A stretch of 64,000 bases of DNA from contig CAJWSW010000005.1 in the NCBI GenBank assembly GCA_913046035.1, positions 1 through 64,000 on the forward strand, given 5' to 3'. Origin of the DNA: an uncultured Alphaproteobacteria bacterium. Lineage in GTDB: Bacteria > Pseudomonadota > Alphaproteobacteria > MPNO01 > UBA830. Numbering within the stretch: the first letter of the stretch is position 1; each line of letters opens with the position of its first letter. Under the pieces are notes generated by a model, which was not told the origin of the DNA, ran no database searches, and saw only the letters and a program-made list of their open reading frames with translations. Both the position numbers and the translations under genes were made by a program. Positions 30,515 through 39,380 of the stretch are shown here, piece by piece.

Positions 30515-31714
30515 ATGGAGTTCTATCATTTCACCGAATTCGCCTGGCCCCACCTCCCTCCTGAGGACGAATTCACGTCTGCACGTTTAAACCTACCAAG
30601 CAGCGTTTACGACCCTGAGAAGGGTGCTGATCTTTTAAATATGTGTCTCGATCAGCACGTTCTCGCGGATGAACTTGGCCTTAATTGTATGGTTAACGAA
30701 CATCATCAAACCGCGACTTGCTTGAATTCGTCGGGTGTTGTGCCCTTGTCGATACTTGCGCGCCAAACCAAGAATGCACGTATTTTGATCCTCGGTAATC
30801 CGGTTGCCAACCTTGCTGATCCGATCCGGTGTGCAGAAGAAATGGCGATGATTGATAATATTTCTTATGGGCGGCTCGATTGCGGATTTGTTCGCGGCGT
30901 GCCCTATGAGTTGTTCGCCTCGAACCAAAACCCAACTGAAACTAGCGAACGGTTGTGGGAGTCAATTGGGCTGATTCAAAAGGCCTGGACTACTCACGAC
31001 GGCCCGTTCAACTATGAGGGAAAGTGGTTGCACAAACGTCAAGTGAATGTGTGGCCGCGTCCTTACCAGCAACCGCATCCGCCAATTTGGACGACTGGTG
31101 GCAGCGATATTGCCCATGCTTGTAGGACGGTTTCAAATGGCTTTACGTTTGCGATGTTCCTGACGCCTGTCGACAAATTAGCGGCAATGTTCAAGGGTGT
31201 ACGCAAATGGTGCAGGGATCAGGGTCTGGAACGGCCGACCGATGATAAGTTTGCCTTTATGCCGTTGGTCGCTGTGGGTGAGACAGAAAAAGAAGCACGC
31301 GAAGTGATCGAGCGGGTATTCTGGTACGTCGTAAACAACAAGGCCGAGGCGCAGCACCGTGCACCACCGGGTTACGTTGAGACAAGCCTTTTTGCCGACT
31401 TCTTGTCCGGTAGATTTACAGGAGGTCGCACCGACGCGATACGCACTAAAGGTATGGAGTATTTCCGAGAGAATCATGTGGCAATTTACGGAACACCGGA
31501 AAACGTCGTGAACCAGATAAAATCCTTACACAAAAAGTCTGGTGGGTTCGGTCATCTGGTAGCAATGTTGCACGCTGGCGATATGGACTTTGAAATGACA
31601 GCGAAGAGTATGACCCTTTTCGGTCAAAAAGTGGCGCCTCACCTTAAAGATCTGGGGTCGGTAAGCACAAGTTTTGGTCCTTTACGCAAAAGAGGCGCAA
31701 AGAAAGCTGCCTAA
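30515..31714 (+). CDS. LLM-class flavin-dependent monooxygenase (luciferase-like)
   Basis: MEFYHFTEFAWPHLPPED; VNEHHQTATCLNSS; GRLDCGFVRGVPYE; HPPIWTTGGSD. Confidence 0.9.
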   Translation: MEFYHFTEFAWPHLPPEDEFTSARLNLPSSVYDPEKGADLLNMCLDQHVLADELGLNCMVNEHHQTATCLNSSGVVPLSILARQTKNARILILGNPVANLADPIRCAEEMAMIDNISYGRLDCGFVRGVPYELFASNQNPTETSERLWESIGLIQKAWTTHDGPFNYEGKWLHKRQVNVWPRPYQQPHPPIWTTGGSDIAHACRTVSNGFTFAMFLTPVDKLAAMFKGVRKWCRDQGLERPTDDKFAFMPLVAVGETEKEAREVIERVFWYVVNNKAEAQHRAPPGYVETSLFADFLSGRFTGGRTDAIRTKGMEYFRENHVAIYGTPENVVNQIKSLHKKSGGFGHLVAMLHAGDMDFEMTAKSMTLFGQKVAPHLKDLGSVSTSFGPLRKRGAKKAA

Positions 31715-31761
31715 AACCTACCAGCCTGCGGCAATAGCCAAAGGCTTTGCTTTGCATTTGG

Positions 31762-33072
31762 CTAGGCTAACGCTCTATTCAGACCCCAAAGTAAGCCCGC
31801 AGTTATTGTAGACGTTAAAAAGACGTAAGCGATGTTTGCCCGTGTAATGAGTTCAAGTGGCGGTATTTTGAACATCGTGGCTCCTGTAACGACCGTAAGG
31901 CTTGCAATCGAAATTCCGCTACACAAGCCCCAGCCCACCAAAATAGATTGCATAAGGACCAAGTCAGTTACGCCGGAAGGGACGCTGGTAAATATCACCA
32001 GAAGAAATGTGCCGCTTACGATGGAATGTATACCGAACAATCCAGCGAAGTTCATCGTCATGATTATGATTAGTATTACTGCCCATGGAGGCAGCGCGAG
32101 AGAATTGAGCCAGTTTAGTAATCCCATTTGAGGCAAAGCCGCTTCAAAAACCGCCCCGAGTGTTGTCGAGCAGACGAGGATAAGCGTCTCAGGTCCGATG
32201 CGACCGATTCCATTGCCTGTTTGTATTGCTGCCTTTTTGATGTCGGCCGTTCGGACTGATAATACTGCTAACACGCAGGGGATCGGCAGCGCCAAGACAA
32301 GGGCCTCCAGCGTAGTTAATTCTAACGTGACCGTAGCGCCTACGACGATGAGGGCAGCGATAAAAACGGGCAACGCTACCGGCGCCAACGAGGCTAGGGA
32401 GCGGCTTAGTGCAATAACCCCGGGTTTACGATCAAACAGCGCGAATGAAATTAGGATTGCTATAACAGTCAATAACAATCCGAGTCCCATAATTTGCCAA
32501 AGTGGTACCAGCGGAAGGTACTGACTTGCGACGGCCATGCCGACTATAAAAGGTGACCAAAAAGGGACCGTCATCATGCCTCTGATAGCGGTGGTAAACA
32601 CTTCACGTCTTTCGGTAAGTGGCGCATTTCTGCCCAGGATTGGGGCGAGGACAGCAAATACGCCGACCTGCAGAATTGCGCCGATTAAATGAGTGCCAAT
32701 GACGATACCGCTGTCGCGTTCATTTTTAGGCAGTTCACTGAATAGCTGACGCGCGTTGGCGATTTCAGGGCGTTGGTCTGCGGCTGCGCGAAGCAGTACG
32801 ATAGTTGCTAAGAAAGCGGGGAAGATTGATGCATTCGCGACTCCATTAGCAATGGCGCGCCATTGGCCATAACTCTGCGCAACACCAAGCATTGCGACCA
32901 TTAACAAGCCGCAGAGTATTAGTGTATGTTTCGGCATGCGTGGTAGGCCGACAATGAGAAAGCCTATGATGAGCGTAATCATCGTCTCAGTCAGGTAGGG
33001 AGCGGTCACCAGAATTCTCGCTACGGCTAGAACCCAAAGCATCGCGATTAAGAGGCTGAGTAGCTTATTCAT
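31762..33072 (-). CDS. Unclassified polytopic membrane protein, putative transporter
   Basis: 436 aa with about 10-12 hydrophobic segments (e.g. ETMITLIIGFLIVGLP, PWAVILIIIMTMNFAGLFGIHSIVSGTFLLVIFTSVPSG); family not recognised. Confidence 0.7.
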   Translation of the reverse strand: MNKLLSLLIAMLWVLAVARILVTAPYLTETMITLIIGFLIVGLPRMPKHTLILCGLLMVAMLGVAQSYGQWRAIANGVANASIFPAFLATIVLLRAAADQRPEIANARQLFSELPKNERDSGIVIGTHLIGAILQVGVFAVLAPILGRNAPLTERREVFTTAIRGMMTVPFWSPFIVGMAVASQYLPLVPLWQIMGLGLLLTVIAILISFALFDRKPGVIALSRSLASLAPVALPVFIAALIVVGATVTLELTTLEALVLALPIPCVLAVLSVRTADIKKAAIQTGNGIGRIGPETLILVCSTTLGAVFEAALPQMGLLNWLNSLALPPWAVILIIIMTMNFAGLFGIHSIVSGTFLLVIFTSVPSGVTDLVLMQSILVGWGLCSGISIASLTVVTGATMFKIPPLELITRANIAYVFLTSTITAGLLWGLNRALA

Positions 33073-33938
33073 TAGGCGGGCGAGGTATCGCCTTCTATCG
33101 TTGTGGTGCGCCGTAGTTCGCGGCGTTGGGTGTAGTCGAAGCGCCGACCGCGATGGAGCGTGGAGCGGTTATCCCACATCACAAGATCCCCTACTTGCCA
33201 TTCGTGGCGATAAACAAATTTAGCTTGAGTGCAGTGCTCGATTAACTCATGGATAAGTATCCGCGCTTCGGGCACGCTCATCCCTTCGATTTTATGGATA
33301 TGGATTGGCGCGAAAAGCACCTTGCGACCAGATCCTGGATGAGTGCGTATCAAAGGCCAATGCGCGGACGTGATATTGCTAAGCTGTTCGTCAGAATAGC
33401 GGTTACCCAGCAGCATCCGCGAATAAAGCGGGTGATGTTCGCCTATAAGATCGGCAATGATTTCCTTTAGTTCTGGCGGCAGTTCATCGTAGGCAGCACG
33501 CAGATCAGCGAACTCAGTCTCGCCGCCCTTAGCGGGGACTTCACATGCACACAGAAGCGAATATTTCGCAACCGTTGGCAAAAAAGAGGAATCTGTGTGC
33601 CATAACTGATTAGCCATCGATGACGTGACCGACTGGTGGTCTCTCATCATGATCTTATTGTCTGCGTTTATATTAGCAATATCGACAAAGCCCCTGTGTT
33701 TGAAACGGTTCGGCTTCTTAGTTATCGGCAGTAGCCCCATATCGAGTGGGCCAAACCATTTTGTGAGAGCCATGTGCTGATCTTCGTCGATTGGCTGATC
33801 TCGCCACACAAGGACCGCGTACCGATCCATCGCTTTTTCAATTGAAGCCGCGATATTTGAGTCAATGGGCTGACGCAGGTCGATCCCTGATGCTTTAGCG
33901 GAAAAAAACTCAGATATTGGCGAAAACTTTAGTGGCAT
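33072..33938 (-). CDS. TfdA-like Fe(II)/2-oxoglutarate dioxygenase
   Basis: NQLWHTDSSFLPT; GGETEFADLRAAYDELPPEL; MWDNRSTLHRGRRFD. Confidence 0.92.
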   Translation of the reverse strand: MPLKFSPISEFFSAKASGIDLRQPIDSNIAASIEKAMDRYAVLVWRDQPIDEDQHMALTKWFGPLDMGLLPITKKPNRFKHRGFVDIANINADNKIMMRDHQSVTSSMANQLWHTDSSFLPTVAKYSLLCACEVPAKGGETEFADLRAAYDELPPELKEIIADLIGEHHPLYSRMLLGNRYSDEQLSNITSAHWPLIRTHPGSGRKVLFAPIHIHKIEGMSVPEARILIHELIEHCTQAKFVYRHEWQVGDLVMWDNRSTLHRGRRFDYTQRRELRRTTTIEGDTSPA

Positions 33939-33989
33939 CCTGTTTCCCTTAGCGCAATGTAGGTTTATCTTAAACCCCACAGGGTCAAT

Positions 33990-35441
33990 ATGAACAGCGG
34001 AGGTATGGACGTGCCAAATAAAGATTTGCGGGACTGGATTAAAGAGCTCGAGTCAAATGGCCAGTTACAGCATGTAAGCGGTGCTGACCATCACGAGGAG
34101 ATAGGCGCAATCGTCGACATCCATATGCACAAAATGACAAATCCAGCTGTTATGTTCGACGAGATCCCAGGCTTTCCAAAAGAAAACCGCGTGCTCGCTA
34201 ATATCCTGACGTCCGTGCCTCGCATCAATCTTGCACTCGGTAAGCCTGTTGACACATCCGAGATTGAATTAGTGAATTATTGGCGCGAATACATGAAAGA
34301 CCAGCCGACACATGCTCCTGTGGAGGTTAATGGAGGCCCCCTGATCGAGAATGTGTTTGAGGGCGACGATATAAATATCAAGACGATACCAGCGCCAAAA
34401 TGGCACGAACTCGACGGTGGCTATTTTATCGGGACTGCGTGCATGGTGTTGCTGCGAGATCCGGATACAGGTTGGATCAATTATGGAGCCTACCGCGTGC
34501 AATCGCACGATGCCAAGACCGCGTCCGTGATGGTATCAAAGGGTAAGCACGGAGACATCCTTATGCGAAAATATTTCGACCGCGGTGAGCCTTGCCCTAT
34601 AGCCGTGGTCGCTGGTATGCACCCTGCGCTTTTCATGGTTGCAGGCCTTGAAATGCCATATGGCAAAAATGAATACGATTGCGCTGGGGGTATTATCGGT
34701 GAGGGCGTCGAAGTGATAAACATGCCCAAGACGGGCCTGCCAGTGCCGGCGAACGCCGAAATAGCCTTTGAGGGATTTATCCACCCCGATGACCTGATTG
34801 ATGAGGGCCCATTTGGGGAATGGCCTGGCTACTATGCGGGCGACATGCACCCGGAGCCTGCCATTCGCATCGAAACCTTTATGCACCGGGATAACCCAAT
34901 ATTGCTGGGAGCAATTCCGGCAGTCCCGCCGAATGACGATACATTTTATCGTGGCACTTACCGTTGCGGCGCCGTTTGGAACCAACTCGAGGCCGCTGGT
35001 ATCCCCGAGGTTAAAGGGGTTTGGGCTCATGAGGCCGGCGGCAGTCGTATGTGGCTGACTGTGTCGATTGCAACCAAGTATGGTGGACATTCGAAACAGG
35101 CTGGATTGGTTGCTTCTCAGTGCCACGCCGGCGCTTACGCTAACCGATGGGTTATTGTAGTTGACGAGGATATCGACCCATCAAATATGAATGACGTAAT
35201 TTGGGCTATGTGCACGCGTTGCGATCCAAAGGATGGACTCGATGTTATAAACGGTTGCTGGAGCACGCACCTTGATCCTATGAGCTACAGCCACGAAGAT
35301 CGACGCAATTCTCGTGTCGTGGTTGATGCTTGTATCCCTTTTAAGGACAAAGAGACCTTCCCTGCAGTTGCACGGGCGTCGAAGGAACTTGATGAACGGG
35401 TCCGGGCAAAATTCGGCAATGTCCTCCCGGAGGGATCTTAG
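33990..35441 (+). CDS. UbiD-family decarboxylase
   Basis: DLRDWIKELESNGQLQHVSG; GPFGEWPGYYAG; PPNDDTFYRGTY; 483 aa (true start could be 34005). Confidence 0.92.
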   Translation: MNSGGMDVPNKDLRDWIKELESNGQLQHVSGADHHEEIGAIVDIHMHKMTNPAVMFDEIPGFPKENRVLANILTSVPRINLALGKPVDTSEIELVNYWREYMKDQPTHAPVEVNGGPLIENVFEGDDINIKTIPAPKWHELDGGYFIGTACMVLLRDPDTGWINYGAYRVQSHDAKTASVMVSKGKHGDILMRKYFDRGEPCPIAVVAGMHPALFMVAGLEMPYGKNEYDCAGGIIGEGVEVINMPKTGLPVPANAEIAFEGFIHPDDLIDEGPFGEWPGYYAGDMHPEPAIRIETFMHRDNPILLGAIPAVPPNDDTFYRGTYRCGAVWNQLEAAGIPEVKGVWAHEAGGSRMWLTVSIATKYGGHSKQAGLVASQCHAGAYANRWVIVVDEDIDPSNMNDVIWAMCTRCDPKDGLDVINGCWSTHLDPMSYSHEDRRNSRVVVDACIPFKDKETFPAVARASKELDERVRAKFGNVLPEGS

Positions 35442-35793
35442 GGTAAGCCACCGTTTTAATTGTCAATGTCCTACAATGCGTCGCAATTCTGCCGACGACC
35501 TCAACCCGAGCTAACGGCTTTAACACAATAGGAACTAGTGATTACCTAATGTTGAAAACCTGGCATGGAGGGTGCTTTTTGCGTCTGCTATACCGATTTG
35601 GGTGACCTAATATTCAAGCCGGGATAGGCCGTTTCCCTGCGTATAGAGTATATCTTTAGTAAGATTTACTTCTCACATCCAATGTGAAGGGTAGCGTAAT
35701 AAGAAGCGCGCTGCATTTTGAACGGATAAATCGTTCGGGGTGGAAACTATTCGTAACTGCTTACCCCTGTTTCCAGAAAACCATCCTCACGCC

Positions 35794-36477
35794 TCAATTT
35801 GCCAGTAGAGAGGCAACATAAAATTTGCGGCGTCGCAAACTTTCCTCGAATTCTTTGAGAAACTCTGGTGCCACTGCGCCAATTACCGTTTCGTTAGAGA
35901 GCAAGGCGTCGGCCCATTTTTTGACTTTTGGAAAGTTGTCGAGCAGGCCCGTCCGTAAATACCCATCAGCTATAAGGAACCGTTGCAAGAAAGGCGCGTA
36001 GGCACAATCAACTAGCGATAGGTTGGGCCCGTTGAAGTAGGGGCCGTCGTTAAGGTCGCGTTGACGTGTCAGCGCTTCTTCTAGCCGCTCAATCGTTTTC
36101 GGTGCCTTGGCCAGCCCGTCTTCCATCTCTTCCCGGGTCTTCGTGTAATAAACACCGTTTAGAGCGCGCGCAAAACTAGACACGAAGTCGGTCCATGCGC
36201 GGTTGCGTGCACGCTCAATAGGATCTTCGGGGTGAAGGCGCGGCGAGACAGTTTCGTCTAGGAATTCTGCAATGGCATTTGATTCGAATAAGATATCTTC
36301 GTCGATTTTCAGCACTGGAACTTTTCCGTGCGGCGAGATCTTGAGAAACCAGTCGGGTTTTTCAAGAAGATTTATAAATGTGACCTCGAACTCGACGTCT
36401 TTGGCGCGCATAGCAATTACCGCGCGCTGGACCCAAGGTCAGGTGAATGAGCTAATCAAATGATAACTGGCAGTCAT
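35794..36477 (-). CDS. Probable selenocysteine-containing glutathione S-transferase (in-frame TGA at 36439..36441 read as Sec)
   Basis: The ORF track gives a truncated 205-aa GST starting MRAKDVEFEV. Upstream codons in the same frame are ATG ACT GCC AGT TAT CAT TTG ATT AGC TCA TTC ACC TGA CCT TGG GTC CAG CGC GCG GTA ATT GCT ATG, i.e. MTASYHLISSFT-U-PWVQRAVIAMRAKDVEFEVTFINLLEKPDWFLKISPHGKVPVL. This restores the N-terminal thioredoxin fold of a Cys-type GST, with TGA at the CPW/CPY catalytic Cys. AAGGA RBS 8 nt upstream of ATG 36477. Confidence 0.82.
36404..36441 (-). promoter_or_regulatory. Candidate bacterial SECIS element downstream of in-frame UGA
   Basis: RNA: UGA-CCUUGGGUCCA-GCGCGC-GGUAAUUGCUAU-GCGCGC. 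6-bp perfect stem, 12-nt apical loop beginning GG, loop starts 17 nt after the UGA. Confidence 0.55.
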
Positions 36478-36526
36478 AATTCTATCCTTGCTGTTAATTC
36501 AAAAACGATAAGGATCGCCAATGCTG

Positions 36527-36751
36527 TCAAATTGAAACCGCAGCGGGTAAATCCTCTTCCAATATAGAGATATTGAGGGTGTAAGAGACCTCGCCCTCCT
36601 CGTCATCCCTGTAAAGAACGCCAATAAACTCATCGGCCATGTACACTTCGATGGGCGCGTCTGGCTTTTTAGGCTGGAGGATCTTTAAACGATTGTTGGA
36701 GAATGTCAGGCGGAGATATTCTTGTACGCGGGTAATCTCGTTTAGCGTCAT
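36527..36751 (-). CDS. DUF3126 family protein
   Basis: MTLNEITRVQEYLRLTFSNNRLKILQPKKPDAPIEVYMADEFIGVLYRDDEEGEVSYTLNISILEEDL matches the small alphaproteobacterial DUF3126 family. Confidence 0.8.
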   Translation of the reverse strand: MTLNEITRVQEYLRLTFSNNRLKILQPKKPDAPIEVYMADEFIGVLYRDDEEGEVSYTLNISILEEDLPAAVSI

Positions 36752-36914
36752 AGTTTACCTTTTCTATGTATTTTGCGCATTTTCACACCGTGTATTAGGT
36801 GATTACGGCGAAAAGGGCGATTTTGCAAGCTACCTGTTCTGATTCACTTGCCCGAAAGTCGCAAATTCGATAGCTTTAACATTTTAGGCTAGAAAAAAAT
36901 TTTGGGAGTGGAAT

Positions 36915-37982
36915 ATGACCCGGAAGGCCAATCAACCCTTTGTTCGAAATGCGTGGTATATTGCAGCGTGGTCTGAAGAAATTGAAAGTGGGCTACTTGC
37001 GCGGACGATTATGAACCAGCCGATAGTTATTTATCGCGATGCAGACGGCAATGTTGGCGCATTAGAAGATCGTTGCTGCCATAGAGGCGCGCCTTTGACT
37101 CATGGTTCAGTTACAGACGTGGGGCTGCAGTGCGGCTATCACGGTCTGACCTTTGACACCAAGGGCAACTGTGTCGATATTCCCGGTCAGAAAAATATTC
37201 CCGCCCAAGCGCAGGTTCGGCATTTTCCGCTAGTTGAACGGCACCAAATCTTATGGATATGGATGGGGGACCCGGCACTCGCAGATGAGAGTCAGATTGT
37301 CGATTATTCGTTCCACGACGATACTGAAAAATGGCCGCATCGAAAGGCGATGTTCCAGATCAAATCGAATTATATGTTGATGATTGACAACCTAATGGAC
37401 CTAACTCACTTGGGTTTCGTTCACGGGCGTACAATCGGTGGTAATCCACTTCAGCATGTCGGTGCCGACATGGACAGTCATAAAACAGAAAAAGGAGCCT
37501 ATTTTATTCGGTGGATGCTAGAGCATGACCCGCCCCCAACCTACCAAAAGGGTGGTAAATTCCCTGGCAAAGTCGACCGGTGGCAGGAGTTTGAATATGT
37601 CGGTCCCAGTGTTGTGCTGCAGTGGTCTGGCGCGGTGTCGGTAGGAAAGGGCGCTCAACAGAATCGCGAGCAGGATGGCTTCCACCTGCGCTTACTCCAT
37701 GCGGCAACACCGGAAACTGAAACCACATTTCACTATTTTTGGTCCGCTGCAAATGGCTATCGTCAAGACGATCCCGCGGCTACACAGGAAATGTACGACG
37801 AGATCTATCCGACGTTTATCGAGGATAAGGTCATAATGGAAGCGCAACAGGAGCGGATCAATTTGAATCCGGACCGCGATTTGGTTGAAATTCATGCGGA
37901 TAGCGTACTCGCGTTGGCACGATTGTCCCTTGATGAATTAGTTGAGCAAGATAATCAAATGATGGCACAGGCCGCCGAGTAG
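36915..37982 (+). CDS. Rieske non-haem iron oxygenase, VanA-like
   Basis: CCHRGAPLTHGSV...CGYHGLTFD; DNLMDLTHLGFVHGRTIGG. Confidence 0.92.
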   Translation: MTRKANQPFVRNAWYIAAWSEEIESGLLARTIMNQPIVIYRDADGNVGALEDRCCHRGAPLTHGSVTDVGLQCGYHGLTFDTKGNCVDIPGQKNIPAQAQVRHFPLVERHQILWIWMGDPALADESQIVDYSFHDDTEKWPHRKAMFQIKSNYMLMIDNLMDLTHLGFVHGRTIGGNPLQHVGADMDSHKTEKGAYFIRWMLEHDPPPTYQKGGKFPGKVDRWQEFEYVGPSVVLQWSGAVSVGKGAQQNREQDGFHLRLLHAATPETETTFHYFWSAANGYRQDDPAATQEMYDEIYPTFIEDKVIMEAQQERINLNPDRDLVEIHADSVLALARLSLDELVEQDNQMMAQAAE

Positions 37983-38002
37983 AATTGGTAAAAGAAATTG
38001 TT

Positions 38003-38032
38003 AAAATGGCGGGTTTAGCCCGCCATTTTTTT
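38003..38032 (+). terminator. Rho-independent terminator after the Rieske oxygenase
   Basis: AAAATGGCGGG-TTTAG-CCCGCCATTTT then TTT; 11-bp stem with U-tract 20 nt after the stop codon. Confidence 0.88.
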
Positions 38033-38080
38033 GGTAAAGAGCTGATCAAACCTCGTAATATCGCTCAAGTGGCCTGATCT

Positions 38081-38503
38081 CTAGGCAGAGAAATTGTGTC
38101 GTGTTATGGCATCTAGGATCTGTTGTTTGCGTACCTTTAGCGCCTTCATGTCGTAAGGTTGTCTGGGGCTATGCCCCCATACGGGACCTGGCCATGCAGG
38201 ATCGCATTCGCTGCGTCCTACAACATGAACATGTAGCTGTCGAACGACATTTCCTAGTGATCCGATGTTAAGCTTCAGGGGGCTGTAAAGTTCTCGGATC
38301 ACTCTCGCTGCAACATATGTGTCTTCTGCCAACAGAATGCGGTCATCGCGTGATAAGTCGTCTATTTCTTTGAGACCTGCCTTCTTGGGGACGAGGATAA
38401 GCCAGGGGTAGCGAAAGTCGTTAAAAAGTAACACACAGCACAACGAAAGATCGCCGATTTCGGCGGTATCATTGCCTAGTCTTTTGTCGAGCTTAAAAAA
38501 CAT
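38081..38503 (-). CDS. HIT-domain protein
   Basis: WLILVPKK; NIGSLGNVVRQLHVHVVGR (HxHxH). Confidence 0.88.
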   Translation of the reverse strand: MFFKLDKRLGNDTAEIGDLSLCCVLLFNDFRYPWLILVPKKAGLKEIDDLSRDDRILLAEDTYVAARVIRELYSPLKLNIGSLGNVVRQLHVHVVGRSECDPAWPGPVWGHSPRQPYDMKALKVRKQQILDAITRHNFSA

Positions 38504-38587
38504 TGTCGGTTTGCCTACCCGTCTATCTGTACATCAGTGTTGTGTTACTGGATGGTATAATTATCGTCTTTTTTTTACAGGAGTACT

Positions 38588-38653
38588 ATGAACGCTGAGA
38601 TTTTTCTTTTTATACTCTTATCCATTTTCGCGATTGGACTTTGTCACGAATGA
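38588..38653 (+). CDS. Putative small hydrophobic membrane peptide (21 aa)
   Basis: MNAEIFLFILLSIFAIGLCHE; AGGAG RBS 4 nt before ATG; extended -10 TGGTATAAT with TATAAT at 38556..38561. Confidence 0.4.
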   Translation: MNAEIFLFILLSIFAIGLCHE

Positions 38654-38888
38654 TATCCATTTAACAATCGGCGTGCTGCTTTTTGGGCGCGGAAACAATC
38701 CGTATAATGCAATTACTTAGGAATTCCTGAAACTAAATCATCGGCGATCCTAGATCGTTATTAACGTGGTCTTAGTTGCGGATCAGATCGGTAACACTCT
38801 AGCCGGCGACGAAGGCAACTGACTTTCGGACAGGCATTTGTTTTAGACGGGATGCAGGCTAAAATTTTCCCAGACTAACCAAAGTACA

Positions 38889-39380
38889 ATGAACATCATG
38901 TCAGAAGAAACAGTAAAAATTAGTTTAACCGTCAACGGTGAACCAATCACCAGTACTGTGCCGGTGCGGCGTCACCTTGTTGACTTTTTACGCCTCAATC
39001 TTGACCTTACAGGTTCGCATCTTGCGTGCGAACACGGGGTATGTGGGGCATGCACCGTGAGGGTTGACGGGGCCGCCGTGCGTGGTTGTCTTATGTTGGC
39101 AGTTCAAGCGGATGGTGCCAATGTCGAGACCATAGAGGGGTTATCCGATAGTGGCGAAGTTGCTGACCTGCAAGCTGAATTCGAGGTCCGCAACGCAGCA
39201 CAGTGTGGTTATTGTACTCCGGGTATGATTATTACGTCGGCGGAACTTGTTGCCGCTGGGGGTTTGCCAAACAGAGAGACAATACGTGACCACCTATCCG
39301 GAAATCTCTGCCGTTGTACGGGTTACCAGTCGATAATTGATGCTGTTGAGGAGACAATGAATAAAAGGGCGGGAACATGA
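38889..39380 (+). CDS. Molybdenum hydroxylase 2Fe-2S small subunit (CoxS-like)
   Basis: CEHGVCGACTVRVDG; AQCGYCTPGMIITSAEL; GNLCRCTGYQSI. Confidence 0.94.
   Translation: MNIMSEETVKISLTVNGEPITSTVPVRRHLVDFLRLNLDLTGSHLACEHGVCGACTVRVDGAAVRGCLMLAVQADGANVETIEGLSDSGEVADLQAEFEVRNAAQCGYCTPGMIITSAELVAAGGLPNRETIRDHLSGNLCRCTGYQSIIDAVEETMNKRAGT

Noticed and set aside
31736-31763. AGCCAAA...TTTGGCT inverted repeat between convergent genes
   Set aside because: 7-bp stem with a 14-nt loop, overlaps a stop codon and lacks a U-tract; weak as a terminator.
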